This document shows, piece after piece, positions 1 to 9,895 of a stretch of DNA of 64,000 bases. Origin of the DNA: Prochlorococcus sp. AG-347-M15 (GTDB taxonomy: Bacteria; Cyanobacteriota; Cyanobacteriia; PCC-6307; Cyanobiaceae); NCBI GenBank assembly GCA_003281185.1, contig QCCS01000001.1, positions 124,001 to 188,000 on the forward strand, given 5' to 3'. The first letter of the stretch is position 1; every line of letters begins with the position of its first letter. Below the pieces are notes generated by a model, which saw nothing but the letters and a program-made list of their open reading frames with translations, was not told where the DNA came from and ran no database searches. The position numbers and the translations under genes were made by a program.

Positions 1-1
1 A

Positions 2-1033
2 TCATTATCTAACCTTCTAGAAAAAGAAGTTGGTCCTGATTGGATAACTAACATGGAACTTTTAAAAAAGTTAGAAGGGAAAAAAGATGACACTAATTTT
101 TTAAAAAAATTCGAGGAAACTAAATTAAATGGGAAAAGAAAATTAGCTACTTTTATCCATTCAAAAACAGGTATACTTGTCGATCCATCGAGCTTATTTG
201 ATGTTCAAGTTAAAAGAATTCATCAATACAAAAGACAACACTTAAACGCCTTACAAATTATTGCTCAATACCTAAGAATTAAAAATTCAACAAACAAATA
301 TGAAGTTCCAAGAACAATAATCTTTGGAGGCAAAGCTGCTCCAGGTTATTTTATGGCAAAATTAATGATTAGATTCATTAACGGCATCGCTGATGTAGTT
401 AACTCTGATCCAGATATGGATGGTCTATTAAGGGTTGTTTTTTTACCGGACTATAATGTAAAACTTGGTGAAATTGTCTATCCTGCTACAGATCTTTCAG
501 AACAAATTTCAACTGCTGGAAAAGAGGCATCTGGAACTGGCAATATGAAGTTTGCTATGAATGGAGCATTGACTATTGGAACATTAGATGGAGCTAATGT
601 CGAATTAAGAGATCTTGTAAAACAAGAGAATTTCTTCCTTTTTGGAAAAACTGAAAGTGAAATAATGGATCTAAAGAATAATAATTATTCTCCAAAAACC
701 TTTATTGATAAGTGCCCAGAGTTACAAGAAGTGATACGTCTAATTGAAATTGGGCACTTTAGTAATGGAGATAAAGAATTATTTAAACCATTATTAAATA
801 GCTTGACTGGAAATGACCCATTCTTTGTAATGGCTGACTTTGAAGACTACTTAAATAAACAAGATGAAGTAAGTCAATGCTGGAATAATAAAAAATCATG
901 GAATAAAATGGCATTGTTGAATACAGCAAGATCTGGATATTTTTCATCAGATAGATCCATTAGAGAATACTGCAAATCTATTTGGAAAGTCTCTCCAATG
1001 CCAGTTGAAATTACATGCGATGTTAAGAATTAA
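2..1033 (+). CDS. glgP: Glycogen phosphorylase, C-terminal part (cut by window start)
   Basis: Releases glucose-1-phosphate from glycogen with pyridoxal phosphate as cofactor. The reading frame is open from base 2, so the gene begins outside the window; 343 C-terminal residues are visible and the ATG at 53 is internal. The PLP-site motif EASGTGNMKFAMNG is present, with the Schiff-base lysine encoded at 548-550, and is followed by GALTIGTLDGANVE. The motif VKRIHQYKRQ, typical of the family, lies near codon 55 counted from base 53. The stop codon abuts the stop of the convergent gene at 1034. The family call is firm; the symbol follows the usual cyanobacterial name. Confidence 0.95.
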   Translation, partial: SLSNLLEKEVGPDWITNMELLKKLEGKKDDTNFLKKFEETKLNGKRKLATFIHSKTGILVDPSSLFDVQVKRIHQYKRQHLNALQIIAQYLRIKNSTNKYEVPRTIIFGGKAAPGYFMAKLMIRFINGIADVVNSDPDMDGLLRVVFLPDYNVKLGEIVYPATDLSEQISTAGKEASGTGNMKFAMNGALTIGTLDGANVELRDLVKQENFFLFGKTESEIMDLKNNNYSPKTFIDKCPELQEVIRLIEIGHFSNGDKELFKPLLNSLTGNDPFFVMADFEDYLNKQDEVSQCWNNKKSWNKMALLNTARSGYFSSDRSIREYCKSIWKVSPMPVEITCDVKN

Positions 1034-1489
1034 CTAATTAGAATTTTTCTTATCTGGGAAATCAGGAGTTTGATGAAATAACCTATTTAAAATTAATCTA
1101 TCAACGTTTAATGGATCAGGTGCTAATTCTTTTGCAATTTCTTTAAACTTCAATTCAATATTGTTTGAAACTTTTGTATCAAAAATTCTTTCCATTAATG
1201 CTTCTATTGAAAATAGATATGCATTAACACTCTCAAGTTCATCTAAAGCTTCTGTAATATCTGCATCAGAAATATGTTTTTGTTCTACACTGAGATCTTC
1301 ATTTGCTTCTCTTTCAGATAATTCTCTCTGCAACTGATCAGTAACCTTAGTACATAGGGTTCTAAAAGATTGAATTGATGCCCAATTCAATTCTTGTTGC
1401 TGCTTAAAAGTAGGAAATTCTCTAATCAAACGATCATGCTCTTTGTAAAATCTTTGGCAATCAGAGCATTGACAAGGTTCTTCAGTCAA
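1034..1489 (-). CDS. Conserved-looking hypothetical protein with N-terminal Cys motif
   Basis: A 151-residue acidic protein whose function I do not recognise. It starts with TTG, followed at once by a CQCSDC cysteine cluster that could bind a metal or form disulfides. The rest looks mostly helical, with charged stretches around residues 20-65 and 85-130. There is no signal peptide or membrane segment. It lies 31 nt downstream of the next minus-strand gene (1521-1853), so the two are probably co-transcribed. Its stop abuts the glgP stop without a gap. The coding assignment rests on an uninterrupted frame of normal composition. Confidence 0.7.
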   Translation of the reverse strand: MTEEPCQCSDCQRFYKEHDRLIREFPTFKQQQELNWASIQSFRTLCTKVTDQLQRELSEREANEDLSVEQKHISDADITEALDELESVNAYLFSIEALMERIFDTKVSNNIELKFKEIAKELAPDPLNVDRLILNRLFHQTPDFPDKKNSN

Positions 1490-1520
1490 AAGAAAATATA
1501 ATTCTTTTTATATCATCTCA

Positions 1521-1853
1521 CTATTTAGGCAAAATTGTAGGACCGTCCAATAATTCGTCATTTTCATCAAGTGAATCTGGACTATCTGGCAAAGGTATTT
1601 CAATACTAGTTACTAAATTGATGACATCTCTTAGTCTCATAGAATCAGCAAACCATCCCATAGCTTGCTCGGCATCTCCCCTTTTTTCTGCATCATTAGC
1701 TTGATCTTCGTGAGCTTCCGCCAACAAAGCAAGCCAGCACAAACATCTTGCTTGAACTATTGAAAGATCTAAATCATTAGGTTGGGATTTAGAAATGCGT
1801 TCATGCTCTTGTTGAATTAATAGCTTCAAACGCATATCATGCAACTTAGCCAT
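1521..1853 (-). CDS. Hypothetical protein, 110 residues
   Basis: A small soluble acidic protein of unknown function, starting at an ATG. Residues 1-80 look helical and contain the stretch CLCWLALLAEAHEDQANDAE. The C-terminus is rich in Asp, Glu and Pro (about residues 85-105) and probably flexible. It is the first gene of a likely two-gene unit with 1034-1489, and sits about 80 nt downstream of the 3' end of tRNA-Arg on the same strand. The tandem helical character is mildly reminiscent of TPR-like proteins, but no repeat is clear enough to call. Confidence 0.7.
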   Translation of the reverse strand: MAKLHDMRLKLLIQQEHERISKSQPNDLDLSIVQARCLCWLALLAEAHEDQANDAEKRGDAEQAMGWFADSMRLRDVINLVTSIEIPLPDSPDSLDENDELLDGPTILPK

Positions 1854-1931
1854 AACAGATTTATTACTAACTATACGCTAGCTAGAGAGTAGCAAGTTTG
1901 CACACATACTACATATAGTTTTTTATTTTTA

Positions 1932-2005
<74 letters not shown>

Positions 2006-2041
2006 AATAGATGATTTTTGGAGTATTAAGCACTATGCTAA

Positions 2042-2420
2042 ATGAAAGCAGGAGAGGCAATCGCGAGAAAGTTTTATTTTGTTTCCAAAATAAAACTTTC
2101 TTGAGGAAAGTCCGGGCTCCCACATGGTCAGGCTTGCTGGGTAATTCCCAGTGCGGGTAACCGTGAGGATAGTGCCACAGAAACATACCGCCTAATACTT
2201 TTGTATGGCAAGGGTGCAAGGGTGCGGTAAGAGCGCACCAGCAACATTGAGAGGTGTTGGCTAGGTAAACCCCGGCTGGGAGCAAGGCTTAGTAGATTTA
2301 TGACCATTACACAATCTACTTTTAAGCGCCGCTTGAGACTGTGAAGTAATTCCAGCCCTAGATAGATGATTGCCCATCTTAATTAAGATGAACAGAACCC
2401 GGCTTATGACCTGCTTTCTA
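2042..2420 (+). ncRNA. rnpB: RNase P RNA
   Basis: The catalytic RNA that trims tRNA 5' leaders. The bacterial type A hallmarks are visible: GAGGAAAGTCCGGGCTC (5' strand of P4 and neighbours), CAGTGCGGGTAACCG, the CACAGAAA core, GGTAAACCCC, and the 3' partner ending in CCCGGCTTATGACC. The ends were set by P1 pairing of TGAAAGCAGG (2043-2052) with CCTGCTTTC (2410-2418). The length of about 379 nt fits cyanobacteria. Residues 2070-2102 form a long AT-rich hairpin. RNase III (rnc) starts 23 nt downstream. Confidence 0.95.
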
Positions 2421-2443
2421 ATTGTTGCGATTATTTAAATCAG

Positions 2444-3193
2444 ATGACAAATATAATTAACGTAAAGAGAATTAATCAAATTACTATTTTTTTAAAGTCT
2501 TTAAATATTAAATCAAAAAGGTTTTCTGAAGTAATTAGATCACAAAAAATTTCAGTTATTCAAGATTTTAATCAAGCATTAATCCATTCATCAGAGGACA
2601 AAATAATAAATTACGAAAAACTAGAATTTTTCGGCGATGCTGTACTCAGATTAGCTGCTTCTAATTTTATTGAAAAAAAATATCCTCAAATGAGTGTTGG
2701 AGAGAGATCAGAGCTAAGAGCACAAATTGTAAGTGATGAATGGTTAACTAAATTAGGGGGAAAAATTGGTATAGAAAAATTAATAATTAAAGGACCTAAA
2801 GCTCTTGGTGATGAAAATTCAAAAAATACGATTATTGGTGAAGCTACAGAAGCTTTGATAGGTGCTCTGTACAAGTGTTTTAATTCAATTCAAGAAGTAA
2901 ATCTTTGGTTAGATGAAATTTGGGAAGAAGAGTCAGAAATATTTTTAAAAGCTCCATATAAATTTAAATCCAAGACAGTATTGCAGGAGTGGTGTCAAAG
3001 TAAAGGTTTTGATTTACCAATTTATAAAATTATTGAGGTCTCAAATAAAAATGGGGACCCTAAAAGATTTTGTTGCGATATATTTATCGAAGGATTAAAA
3101 GAATCGTCTGCATTCGGCAAATCCCACAAACAAGCAGAAACAAATGCAGCTAAAGTCTTGATAGAAAAATTTATGGCTATAGGTAAAATTTAA
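2444..3193 (+). CDS. rnc: Ribonuclease III
   Basis: Endonuclease for double-stranded RNA that processes rRNA precursors and regulatory duplexes. The nuclease domain (about residues 10-155) has the signature EKLEFFGDAVL at 58-68. A second active-site segment, GEATEALIGALY, lies at 132-143. A dsRNA-binding domain follows (about 173-243), with FKSKTVLQEWCQSKG and a KQAETNAAKVLIEK end. In the second segment the usual Asp two residues before TEAL is Glu133, a change from the E. coli-type DxxE pair. The 249-residue length is normal for the family. It sits directly after rnpB on the same strand. Confidence 0.95.
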   Translation: MTNIINVKRINQITIFLKSLNIKSKRFSEVIRSQKISVIQDFNQALIHSSEDKIINYEKLEFFGDAVLRLAASNFIEKKYPQMSVGERSELRAQIVSDEWLTKLGGKIGIEKLIIKGPKALGDENSKNTIIGEATEALIGALYKCFNSIQEVNLWLDEIWEEESEIFLKAPYKFKSKTVLQEWCQSKGFDLPIYKIIEVSNKNGDPKRFCCDIFIEGLKESSAFGKSHKQAETNAAKVLIEKFMAIGKI

Positions 3194-3196
3194 TTT

Positions 3197-3382
3197 TTAT
3201 ACTATTTCTAAATTCGTTAGCTGAAAAGTTATGAGTTTATCCCAATTACCCCCTTCAAATAAAACAGCTGCTCTTTTTTTTGTTACTCTCTGTACAAAAC
3301 CTTTATATCCTCTGTATATAGAGTTAGTGTCCTTTACGACAACAAAAGAACCGGGGAGTATAGGTTTAGTAGATAATTCCAT
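3197..3382 (-). CDS. ndhS: NDH-1 subunit S (ferredoxin-docking SH3-like subunit)
   Basis: A small SH3-like protein resembling cyanobacterial NdhS (Synechocystis ssl0352 family), which forms part of the ferredoxin-binding site of the photosynthetic NDH-1 complex in cyclic electron flow. Diagnostic residues are [20 protein letters not shown] and [12 protein letters not shown] chose the ATG at 3382 (61 residues), which has GAAAG eight bases upstream. A GTG three codons earlier (3391) is possible but has poorer spacing. The gene is convergent with rnc, with a 3 nt gap. The family call rests on recalled similarity, not a search. Confidence 0.85.
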   Translation of the reverse strand: MELSTKPILPGSFVVVKDTNSIYRGYKGFVQRVTKKRAAVLFEGGNWDKLITFQLTNLEIV

Positions 3383-3406
3383 AAAAAACACTTTCTAATA
3401 CAATAT

Positions 3407-3946
3407 ATGATAAATAAAAATGAATGGTTGATTGTTGGATTGATAACATCATGTCATGGAATTAATGGGCAGGTAAAGGTTAAATCTTTAAGTGATTTTG
3501 AAGAAAGATTTTTAAAACCGGGAATGAGATGGTTGCAAAAAGATAATGAACCTCCTTCAAAAATTGAACTTATATCTGGTTTCAAACAGCCAGGTAAAGA
3601 AACATTTGTAATAAATTTCCGCGATATTAATACTAGAAATCAGGCAGAGCAAATTAAAAAATTTAAAATTCTTGTAAAAACCGATAAACTACCTAAATTA
3701 AAAAAGGAAGAATTCCACTTATTAGAACTTATAAATCTTAAGGTCAAGACTCTAGAAAATGATGAATTAAACATAATTGGGAAAGTTATTGATTTAGAAA
3801 ATGAAAAAAATAATTTGCTTGTAATTGAACTATATAAAAATCAAAAAAAAGTTCTAATACCTTTTGTAGAAGAAATAGTGCCATTAGTCGATATAAAAAA
3901 TGATTTTCTTATCATTAATCCTCCCAAGGGACTTTTGGACCTATAA
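3407..3946 (+). CDS. rimM: Ribosome maturation factor RimM
   Basis: Helps assemble the 30S subunit by binding ribosomal protein S19 and the 16S head region. The N-terminal beta-barrel domain begins [20 protein letters not shown] and continues through [22 protein letters not shown]. The C-terminal PRC-barrel-like domain (about residues 100-178) has [14 protein letters not shown] and the typical ending [10 protein letters not shown]. Its 179 residues match the usual length. It diverges from ndhS, with 15-24 bp between starts, and converges on glmS across an AT-only hairpin. Confidence 0.93.
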   Translation: MINKNEWLIVGLITSCHGINGQVKVKSLSDFEERFLKPGMRWLQKDNEPPSKIELISGFKQPGKETFVINFRDINTRNQAEQIKKFKILVKTDKLPKLKKEEFHLLELINLKVKTLENDELNIIGKVIDLENEKNNLLVIELYKNQKKVLIPFVEEIVPLVDIKNDFLIINPPKGLLDL

Positions 3947-3967
3947 ATTTTTAAAAAATAAAAATTT
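3945..3967. terminator. AT-only inverted repeat between convergent rimM and glmS
   Basis: A perfect 9-bp inverted repeat (AAATTTTTA and TAAAAATTT) with a 5-nt loop begins inside the rimM stop codon and ends 16 nt before the glmS stop. It is flanked by A and T runs on both sides, so it could end transcripts from either strand. It contains no G or C, so it would be weaker than a classical intrinsic terminator; the role is inferred. Confidence 0.4.
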
Positions 3968-3982
3968 CTTAAAAAAACTAAC

Positions 3983-5878
3983 TTACTCTACAGTTACACT
4001 TTTAGCTAAATTTCTTGGTTGATCGACATCAAGTCCTCTATGCGCTGCGATGTGATAACTCAATAATTGCAAAGGCACTATATTAAGCAAAGGTGAAACC
4101 CACTCATTTGAAGAAGGGATTTTCATTAAATAATCAAATATTTCAGTTCCATTACATTCAGGAGCAATCCCAATCAAATATGAATCTCTAGCTTTTGCTT
4201 CTTGAGCATTACTTATAACTTTATCAAAAACTTCACCAGGGGAAGCAATAGAAATTACGGGTACCTTTTTATCTAACAAAGCTATCGGACCATGTTTCAT
4301 TTCACCAGCTGGATATCCAGCAGCGTGAATATAACTAATTTCTTTCAGTTTTAAAGCTCCTTCAAGAGCAATAGGATAATTTATACCTCGTCCCAAAAAA
4401 ATAACATCTTTAATATTAAAAAAGTCATGTGCTAACTTTTCTGAAGATTTATTATGTTTTTCTAAAAGATCTTCAATTAATGGAGGCAGTTTTATAAGTT
4501 CTGTTATTAAGTTTTCTATTTCATTTGAGCTTTGACTACCTTTAATTTGCGCAAATTTTATAGCTAATCCATAAAAAGAAAGTAATTGGGCAAAAAAAGT
4601 TTTTGTTGCGGCAACTCCCACTTCAATTCCTGCACAGATATCTATTACATTGGAAACCTGCCTACCAATTGAGCTCTCTTTCCTATTGGTAATTGCAATA
4701 AGATTAGGTTTAAATTTTTCATCCTCAGTTGAAGACCTTCTTTTAATTTCCATATCTATAGCTGCAATTGTGTCAGCAGTTTCTCCAGATTGAGTAACAC
4801 CAATAGTTAATGTATTTGGTAGTAATGGAGGTGGTGAATATCTAAATTCACTAGCGTAAAAAACATTTGTAGGAATACCTGAAAATTGTTCTAATAAAAA
4901 ACTACCAACCATTGCAGCATGTTTACTTGTACCACAAGCGATAATTTCAATTCTCTCAATTGATTGAAAAAAATCTGTATCAAATGGATAGTTGATTTGA
5001 TATTGGCTATTTTCTAAGTTTTTAACTAAATAATTTTGCAGCCAGTTTTTTGCAGTCATGGGCTGGTCATATATCTCTTTTAACATATAATGTTTAAAAT
5101 TCATCTTATCCATAATTTGCTCTGAGACTTTTAAAGAAACTGGATTTCGATATTGTCTCTCGTTGCTTGAGTCATATATTTCTATTCCTAGAGGAGTGAG
5201 TAAAGCTATTTCCTCATCCTCCATAGGCAGAATAATGTTTGTAAAGTTTGCAATTGCTGGAGTATCACTTGCACAAATAAATTCTCCTTCACCTAAACCA
5301 ATAATCAAAGGTGCTTGTCTTCTTGCAACTACAAGAGATGTTGGGGCACCTGCCCACAAAACTGCCAAGGCGTAAGATCCTTCTAAATCTGATATTACAT
5401 TTCTCACAGCAACTAATAATGTTGAACCATTATTCTCAAGATTAAGTTTACTTAATGTTTTTAATTCTCTTTCAATAAGATGGGGTATTACTTCGGTATC
5501 TGTATCTGAATTGAAAATAATACCCTCTTTCTCTAATTTATTTCTTAAGTCTTGAAAATTTTCAATAATGCCATTTTGAACAACCGCTATTGTTCCTGCA
5601 CTATCAGTATGAGGATGGGCGTTTTTAACTTCAGGTTTACCATGAGTTGCCCAACGGGTATGGCCTATACCAACTGTTCCGGGAATATTTATATGATTAA
5701 GTTTACCTATTAAATTCTTAAGTTTTCCTTCCGCTTTGTTACAAGAAATAGAGTTTGTTTCAGGATTAATTACAGCAATACCAGCTGAATCATATCCCCT
5801 ATATTCAAGTTTTTCTAAACCATTAATTAATAATGGTAAAGCTTTTTTATAACCAGTTACAGCAACTATTCCACACAT
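3983..5878 (-). CDS. glmS: Glutamine-fructose-6-phosphate aminotransferase (isomerizing)
   Basis: Makes glucosamine-6-phosphate from fructose-6-phosphate and glutamine, the entry step to UDP-GlcNAc for peptidoglycan and lipid A. The N-terminal class II glutaminase begins MCGIVAVTGYKKA with the nucleophile Cys2, and has YRGYDSAGIAV and GIGHTRWATHGKP. Two SIS sugar isomerase domains follow (about 310-450 and 480-620), with ACGTSKHAAMV, GVTQSGETADT and the C-terminal DQPRNLAKSVTVE. At 631 residues it is full length. I see no glmS ribozyme in the short leader. Confidence 0.97.
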   Translation of the reverse strand: MCGIVAVTGYKKALPLLINGLEKLEYRGYDSAGIAVINPETNSISCNKAEGKLKNLIGKLNHINIPGTVGIGHTRWATHGKPEVKNAHPHTDSAGTIAVVQNGIIENFQDLRNKLEKEGIIFNSDTDTEVIPHLIERELKTLSKLNLENNGSTLLVAVRNVISDLEGSYALAVLWAGAPTSLVVARRQAPLIIGLGEGEFICASDTPAIANFTNIILPMEDEEIALLTPLGIEIYDSSNERQYRNPVSLKVSEQIMDKMNFKHYMLKEIYDQPMTAKNWLQNYLVKNLENSQYQINYPFDTDFFQSIERIEIIACGTSKHAAMVGSFLLEQFSGIPTNVFYASEFRYSPPPLLPNTLTIGVTQSGETADTIAAIDMEIKRRSSTEDEKFKPNLIAITNRKESSIGRQVSNVIDICAGIEVGVAATKTFFAQLLSFYGLAIKFAQIKGSQSSNEIENLITELIKLPPLIEDLLEKHNKSSEKLAHDFFNIKDVIFLGRGINYPIALEGALKLKEISYIHAAGYPAGEMKHGPIALLDKKVPVISIASPGEVFDKVISNAQEAKARDSYLIGIAPECNGTEIFDYLMKIPSSNEWVSPLLNIVPLQLLSYHIAAHRGLDVDQPRNLAKSVTVE

Positions 5879-5958
5879 ACACTCATTTTTTTCTAATTAT
5901 ATTGAAAAAAAATAAGTATATATTAAAACATGGACTCTCTTAAAACTGCACTATAAAG

Positions 5959-6228
<270 letters not shown>

Positions 6229-6232
6229 TTAT

Positions 6233-6238
6233 ATAATA
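6233..6238 (-). promoter_or_regulatory. Candidate -10 element of psaC
   Basis: On the minus strand, TATTAT lies about 29 nt upstream of the psaC ATG, implying a leader of roughly 20 nt. No convincing -35 box is present at 17 bp. The position and AT content fit a strong photosynthesis-gene promoter, but the call is by eye only. Confidence 0.3.
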
Positions 6239-6337
6239 CTATTGTCTTACAAAGAAATTAAAAAAATTAAGATATGCTTCACTCTTGTTAACTCTAGGGC
6301 ATAAAATCTTAAAGATAATTAGTAAATTCCATAAACT

Positions 6338-6580
6338 ATGTCACAAGAAGAAATCCTTCAAAAAGTCTGTTCAATTGTTTCTGAGCAACTAGATAAAAAA
6401 TTAGATGAAATAAAATCTGATTCTAATTTTCAAAATGATTTAGGTGCAGACTCTCTCGATACTGTTGAGCTAGTTATGGCTCTTGAAGAAGCATTTGATA
6501 TCGAGATTCCTGATGAAGCCGCTGAAGGTATCGCAACGGTAGGCGACGCTGTAAAATTCATCGAAGAAAAAAAAGGTTAA
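6338..6580 (+). CDS. acpP: Acyl carrier protein
   Basis: Carries growing fatty-acyl chains on a phosphopantetheine arm. The attachment motif [18 protein letters not shown] is present, with the modified serine at residue 39. Its 80 residues, high acidity and four-helix layout are typical. It is followed after 6 nt by fabF, its direct partner enzyme, so the two form an operon. Confidence 0.98.
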   Translation: MSQEEILQKVCSIVSEQLDKKLDEIKSDSNFQNDLGADSLDTVELVMALEEAFDIEIPDEAAEGIATVGDAVKFIEEKKG

Positions 6581-6586
6581 ACAAGG

Positions 6587-7831
6587 ATGCCAAATTTCCA
6601 TCGGGTAGTCATTACTGGTATCGGAGCTGTTACTCCTATTGGTAACAACATAGATGAATACTTAATCAGTCTTCAAAAGGGCACCAATGGGGTTTCTGGT
6701 ATTACCCTCTTTGATCCAGATCAACACCGATGCAAATTTGCTGCAGAAGTTAAAAATCTTCGCCCAGAAGATTTTATTGATGGCAAAGAATCTAAAAGAT
6801 GGGACCGGTTTTCACAGTTTGGAGTCATTGCGGCAAAACAAGCGTTCAATGATTCTGGACTTGAAATAAATGAATCCAATGCATCAAGAATTGGAGTAAT
6901 TATTGGATCTGGTGTAGGAGGCTTACTTACAATGGAAAGTCAGGCTCAAACACTTAGCAATAAGGGTCCTAAAAGAGTAAGTCCATTTACAGTACCAATG
7001 ATGATTCCTAACATGGCAACTGGACTTGCTGCTATCGCTTTAGGTGCAAAAGGGCCAAGTTCATCTGTTTCTACAGCCTGCGCTGCCGGATCAAATGCAA
7101 TTGGAGATTCTTTCAGATTAATTCAACTTGGTAAAGCAGATGCAATGATTTGTGGAGGTGCTGAAGCAAGTATTACGCCTTTGGGAGTGGCTGGCTTTGC
7201 AAGTGCCAAAGCCCTCTCAGCAAGAAATGAAAGTCCTCAAACTGCTAGTAGACCTTTCGATGCAGAGAGAGATGGTTTTGTAATTGGAGAGGGTTCCGGA
7301 ATCCTTGTTTTGGAAACACTTGAAAATGCAAAAAAAAGAAACGCAAGAATTTATGCTGAAATCATTGGCTACGGTACAACTTGTGATGCCCATCACATAA
7401 CTGCGCCTTCTCCAGGTGGGGTTGGAGGTGCTGAAGCTATCAAACTTGCTATTGAAGATAGTTCAATCAGTATCGAAAAAGTTGATTACATTAATGCTCA
7501 TGGAACAAGCACATCAGCTAATGATAAAAATGAAACTTCCGCAATTAAATCTGTTTTTAAAGACAGATCTTACCTTATTCCTGTAAGCTCTACTAAGTCG
7601 ATGACTGGTCATCTCTTAGGAGGTTCAGGAGGCATAGAAGCAGTAGCTTGTATTCTTTCTTTGACACATAATTTTATCCCTCCTACAATTAATTACGTCA
7701 ATCCAGATCCTGAGTGTGATCTTGATTATGTTCCAAATAATGCAAGAGATGCTCAAGTAGGAGTTGCACTTTCCAATTCTTTCGGCTTTGGTGGTCACAA
7801 TGTTTGCCTTGCTTTCAGCAAAATGAATTGA
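6587..7831 (+). CDS. fabF: Beta-ketoacyl-ACP synthase II
   Basis: Elongates acyl-ACP with malonyl-ACP in type II fatty acid synthesis. The nucleophile is Cys165 in [13 protein letters not shown]. The two catalytic histidines are in [15 protein letters not shown] and [15 protein letters not shown], and the C-terminal [12 protein letters not shown] loop is intact. The start [19 protein letters not shown] and the 414-residue length are typical of FabF rather than FabH or FabB. Neighbours are acpP (6 nt upstream) and tkt (43 nt downstream) on the same strand. Confidence 0.97.
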   Translation: MPNFHRVVITGIGAVTPIGNNIDEYLISLQKGTNGVSGITLFDPDQHRCKFAAEVKNLRPEDFIDGKESKRWDRFSQFGVIAAKQAFNDSGLEINESNASRIGVIIGSGVGGLLTMESQAQTLSNKGPKRVSPFTVPMMIPNMATGLAAIALGAKGPSSSVSTACAAGSNAIGDSFRLIQLGKADAMICGGAEASITPLGVAGFASAKALSARNESPQTASRPFDAERDGFVIGEGSGILVLETLENAKKRNARIYAEIIGYGTTCDAHHITAPSPGGVGGAEAIKLAIEDSSISIEKVDYINAHGTSTSANDKNETSAIKSVFKDRSYLIPVSSTKSMTGHLLGGSGGIEAVACILSLTHNFIPPTINYVNPDPECDLDYVPNNARDAQVGVALSNSFGFGGHNVCLAFSKMN

Positions 7832-7874
7832 AGACAACCAATTTTGTATTTCCAACTTATCTTATTTTAAAAAA

Positions 7875-9881
7875 ATGGTCGCTGCACCTGTTTCATTAGA
7901 ATCACTTTGTGTAAATAGTATAAGAATGCTTGCTGTAGATGCAGTAAATAAATCTAATAGTGGACATCCTGGATTGCCAATGGGGTGTGCTCCTATGGGT
8001 TATGCATTATGGCAAAACATACTTAATCACAACCCAAACAACCCAAAATGGTTTAATAGAGACCGTTTTGTATTATCAGCTGGTCATGGCTGTATGCTGT
8101 TATATTCTTTACTTCATTTAACGGGATACAAATCAGTTTCCATAGAAGATATTAAAGAATTTAGACAATGGGGATCAAAAACTCCTGGACATCCAGAAAC
8201 ATTCGAAACTGAGGGTGTTGAAGTTACAGCTGGGCCTCTTGGAGCAGGAATTTCAAATGCAGTTGGTTTGGCAATAGCTGAAACTCACTTAGCAGCAAAA
8301 TTTAATAAGCCTGATTGCAATATCGTTGATCACTATACTTACGTAATCATGGGTGACGGCTGTAATCAAGAAGGTATAGCATCAGAAGCCTGCTCTTTAG
8401 CTGGACATCTTAAGCTTGGAAAATTAATTGCACTCTATGACGATAATCAAATTACAATTGACGGTCGAACTGACGTTTCTTTCACTGAAGATGTTTTAAA
8501 AAGATACGAAGCTTATGGATGGCATGTACAACATGTTGAAGATGGGAATCATGATGTTAAAGGAATAACTGAAGCTATCGAAAAAGCAAAATTAATTAAA
8601 GACAAACCTTCAATTATAAAAATTTCTACAACCATAGGTTATGGTTCTCCAAACAAATCAGATACTGCTGGAATTCATGGAGCAGCTGTTGGAGAAGAAG
8701 AAGCTGCATTAACTAGAGAGTTTCTAAATTGGGAATTTCCTCCTTTCAAAATACCAGAAGAAGTATATACGCATTTTAGAAAGTCAATAAATAAAGGCGA
8801 AAACCTAGAAAAAGAATGGAATTCTAAATTTGAAGAATATCAAAAAAAATATCCCTCTCAAGGGGCAGAGTTAAAAAGGATGTTAAAAGGCCAATTACCT
8901 GAGAATTGGGACTCAGATCTCCCTTCTTATACACCTGATGATAAAGGTTTAGCTACCAGAAAGCATTCACAAATATGTTTAGGTGCTTTAGGGCCTAACC
9001 TGCCTGAATTAATTGGCGGATCCGCAGATTTAACTCACTCTAACTACACAGATATCAAAGGAGAAACTGGATCATTCCAACCTCATAGTCCTGAAAAAAG
9101 ATATTTACATTTTGGTGTACGAGAGCATGCGATGGCAGCTGTACTTAATGGTATTGCCTATCACAATAGTGGTCTTATTCCTTATGGTGGTACCTTCCTC
9201 GTTTTCGCAGATTATATGAGAGGTTCAATGAGGCTTTCAGCACTCAGCGAATTAGGCGTTATCTATGTATTAACCCATGATTCAATTGGTGTAGGAGAAG
9301 ACGGCCCAACACATCAACCTATTGAAACTATTCCTTCTCTTCGTGCCATGCCTAACATGCTAGTTTTCAGACCAGGAGATGGCAATGAGACAAGTGGAGC
9401 TTATAAACTTGCTATTCAAAATCGAAACAGACCTTCTGCACTTTGTCTAAGTAGACAAGGTATGCCAAATCAAGAGAATACGTCGATCGACAAAGTTGCT
9501 CTAGGAGGATATATAGTTTCCGATTGCGAAGGAACACCAGATCTAATATTTATTGGCACGGGAAGCGAACTGAATCTTTGTATTGAAGCAAGTAAGGAAA
9601 TTTCAAGCTTAGGTAAAAAAATTAGAGTTGTCTCTATGCCTTGTGTAGAACTTTTCGAAGAGCAAGAAGAATCTTACAAAGAGAGTGTTTTACCTAGTAG
9701 TGTTAAAAAGAGAGTTGTAGTAGAGGCTGCCCATTCATTTGGTTGGCATAAATATACAGGTTTTGATGGGATTTGTATTACTATGGATAGGTTTGGTGCA
9801 TCAGCACCTGGTGGAGAATGTATGAAAAATTTTGGATTTACAGTTGAAAATGTAGTCGATAAGGCCAAAGAAATACTATAG
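7875..9881 (+). CDS. tkt: Transketolase
   Basis: A thiamine-diphosphate enzyme of the Calvin cycle and pentose phosphate pathway that moves two-carbon units between sugar phosphates. The cofactor site [19 protein letters not shown] and the substrate loop [12 protein letters not shown] are in the N-terminal half. The pyrimidine and C-terminal domains show [17 protein letters not shown] and [16 protein letters not shown]. At 668 residues it is full length. It follows fabF on the plus strand and converges on thiC (gap 14 nt), so an enzyme that uses thiamine diphosphate abuts one that makes its precursor. Confidence 0.97.
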   Translation: MVAAPVSLESLCVNSIRMLAVDAVNKSNSGHPGLPMGCAPMGYALWQNILNHNPNNPKWFNRDRFVLSAGHGCMLLYSLLHLTGYKSVSIEDIKEFRQWGSKTPGHPETFETEGVEVTAGPLGAGISNAVGLAIAETHLAAKFNKPDCNIVDHYTYVIMGDGCNQEGIASEACSLAGHLKLGKLIALYDDNQITIDGRTDVSFTEDVLKRYEAYGWHVQHVEDGNHDVKGITEAIEKAKLIKDKPSIIKISTTIGYGSPNKSDTAGIHGAAVGEEEAALTREFLNWEFPPFKIPEEVYTHFRKSINKGENLEKEWNSKFEEYQKKYPSQGAELKRMLKGQLPENWDSDLPSYTPDDKGLATRKHSQICLGALGPNLPELIGGSADLTHSNYTDIKGETGSFQPHSPEKRYLHFGVREHAMAAVLNGIAYHNSGLIPYGGTFLVFADYMRGSMRLSALSELGVIYVLTHDSIGVGEDGPTHQPIETIPSLRAMPNMLVFRPGDGNETSGAYKLAIQNRNRPSALCLSRQGMPNQENTSIDKVALGGYIVSDCEGTPDLIFIGTGSELNLCIEASKEISSLGKKIRVVSMPCVELFEEQEESYKESVLPSSVKKRVVVEAAHSFGWHKYTGFDGICITMDRFGASAPGGECMKNFGFTVENVVDKAKEIL

Positions 9882-9895
9882 CCATTTATTGATAA

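Noticed and set aside
5879..5958. glmS ribozyme
   Set aside because: The leader is about 80 nt, AT-rich, and lacks the conserved pseudoknot core; it is also the psaC 3' region.
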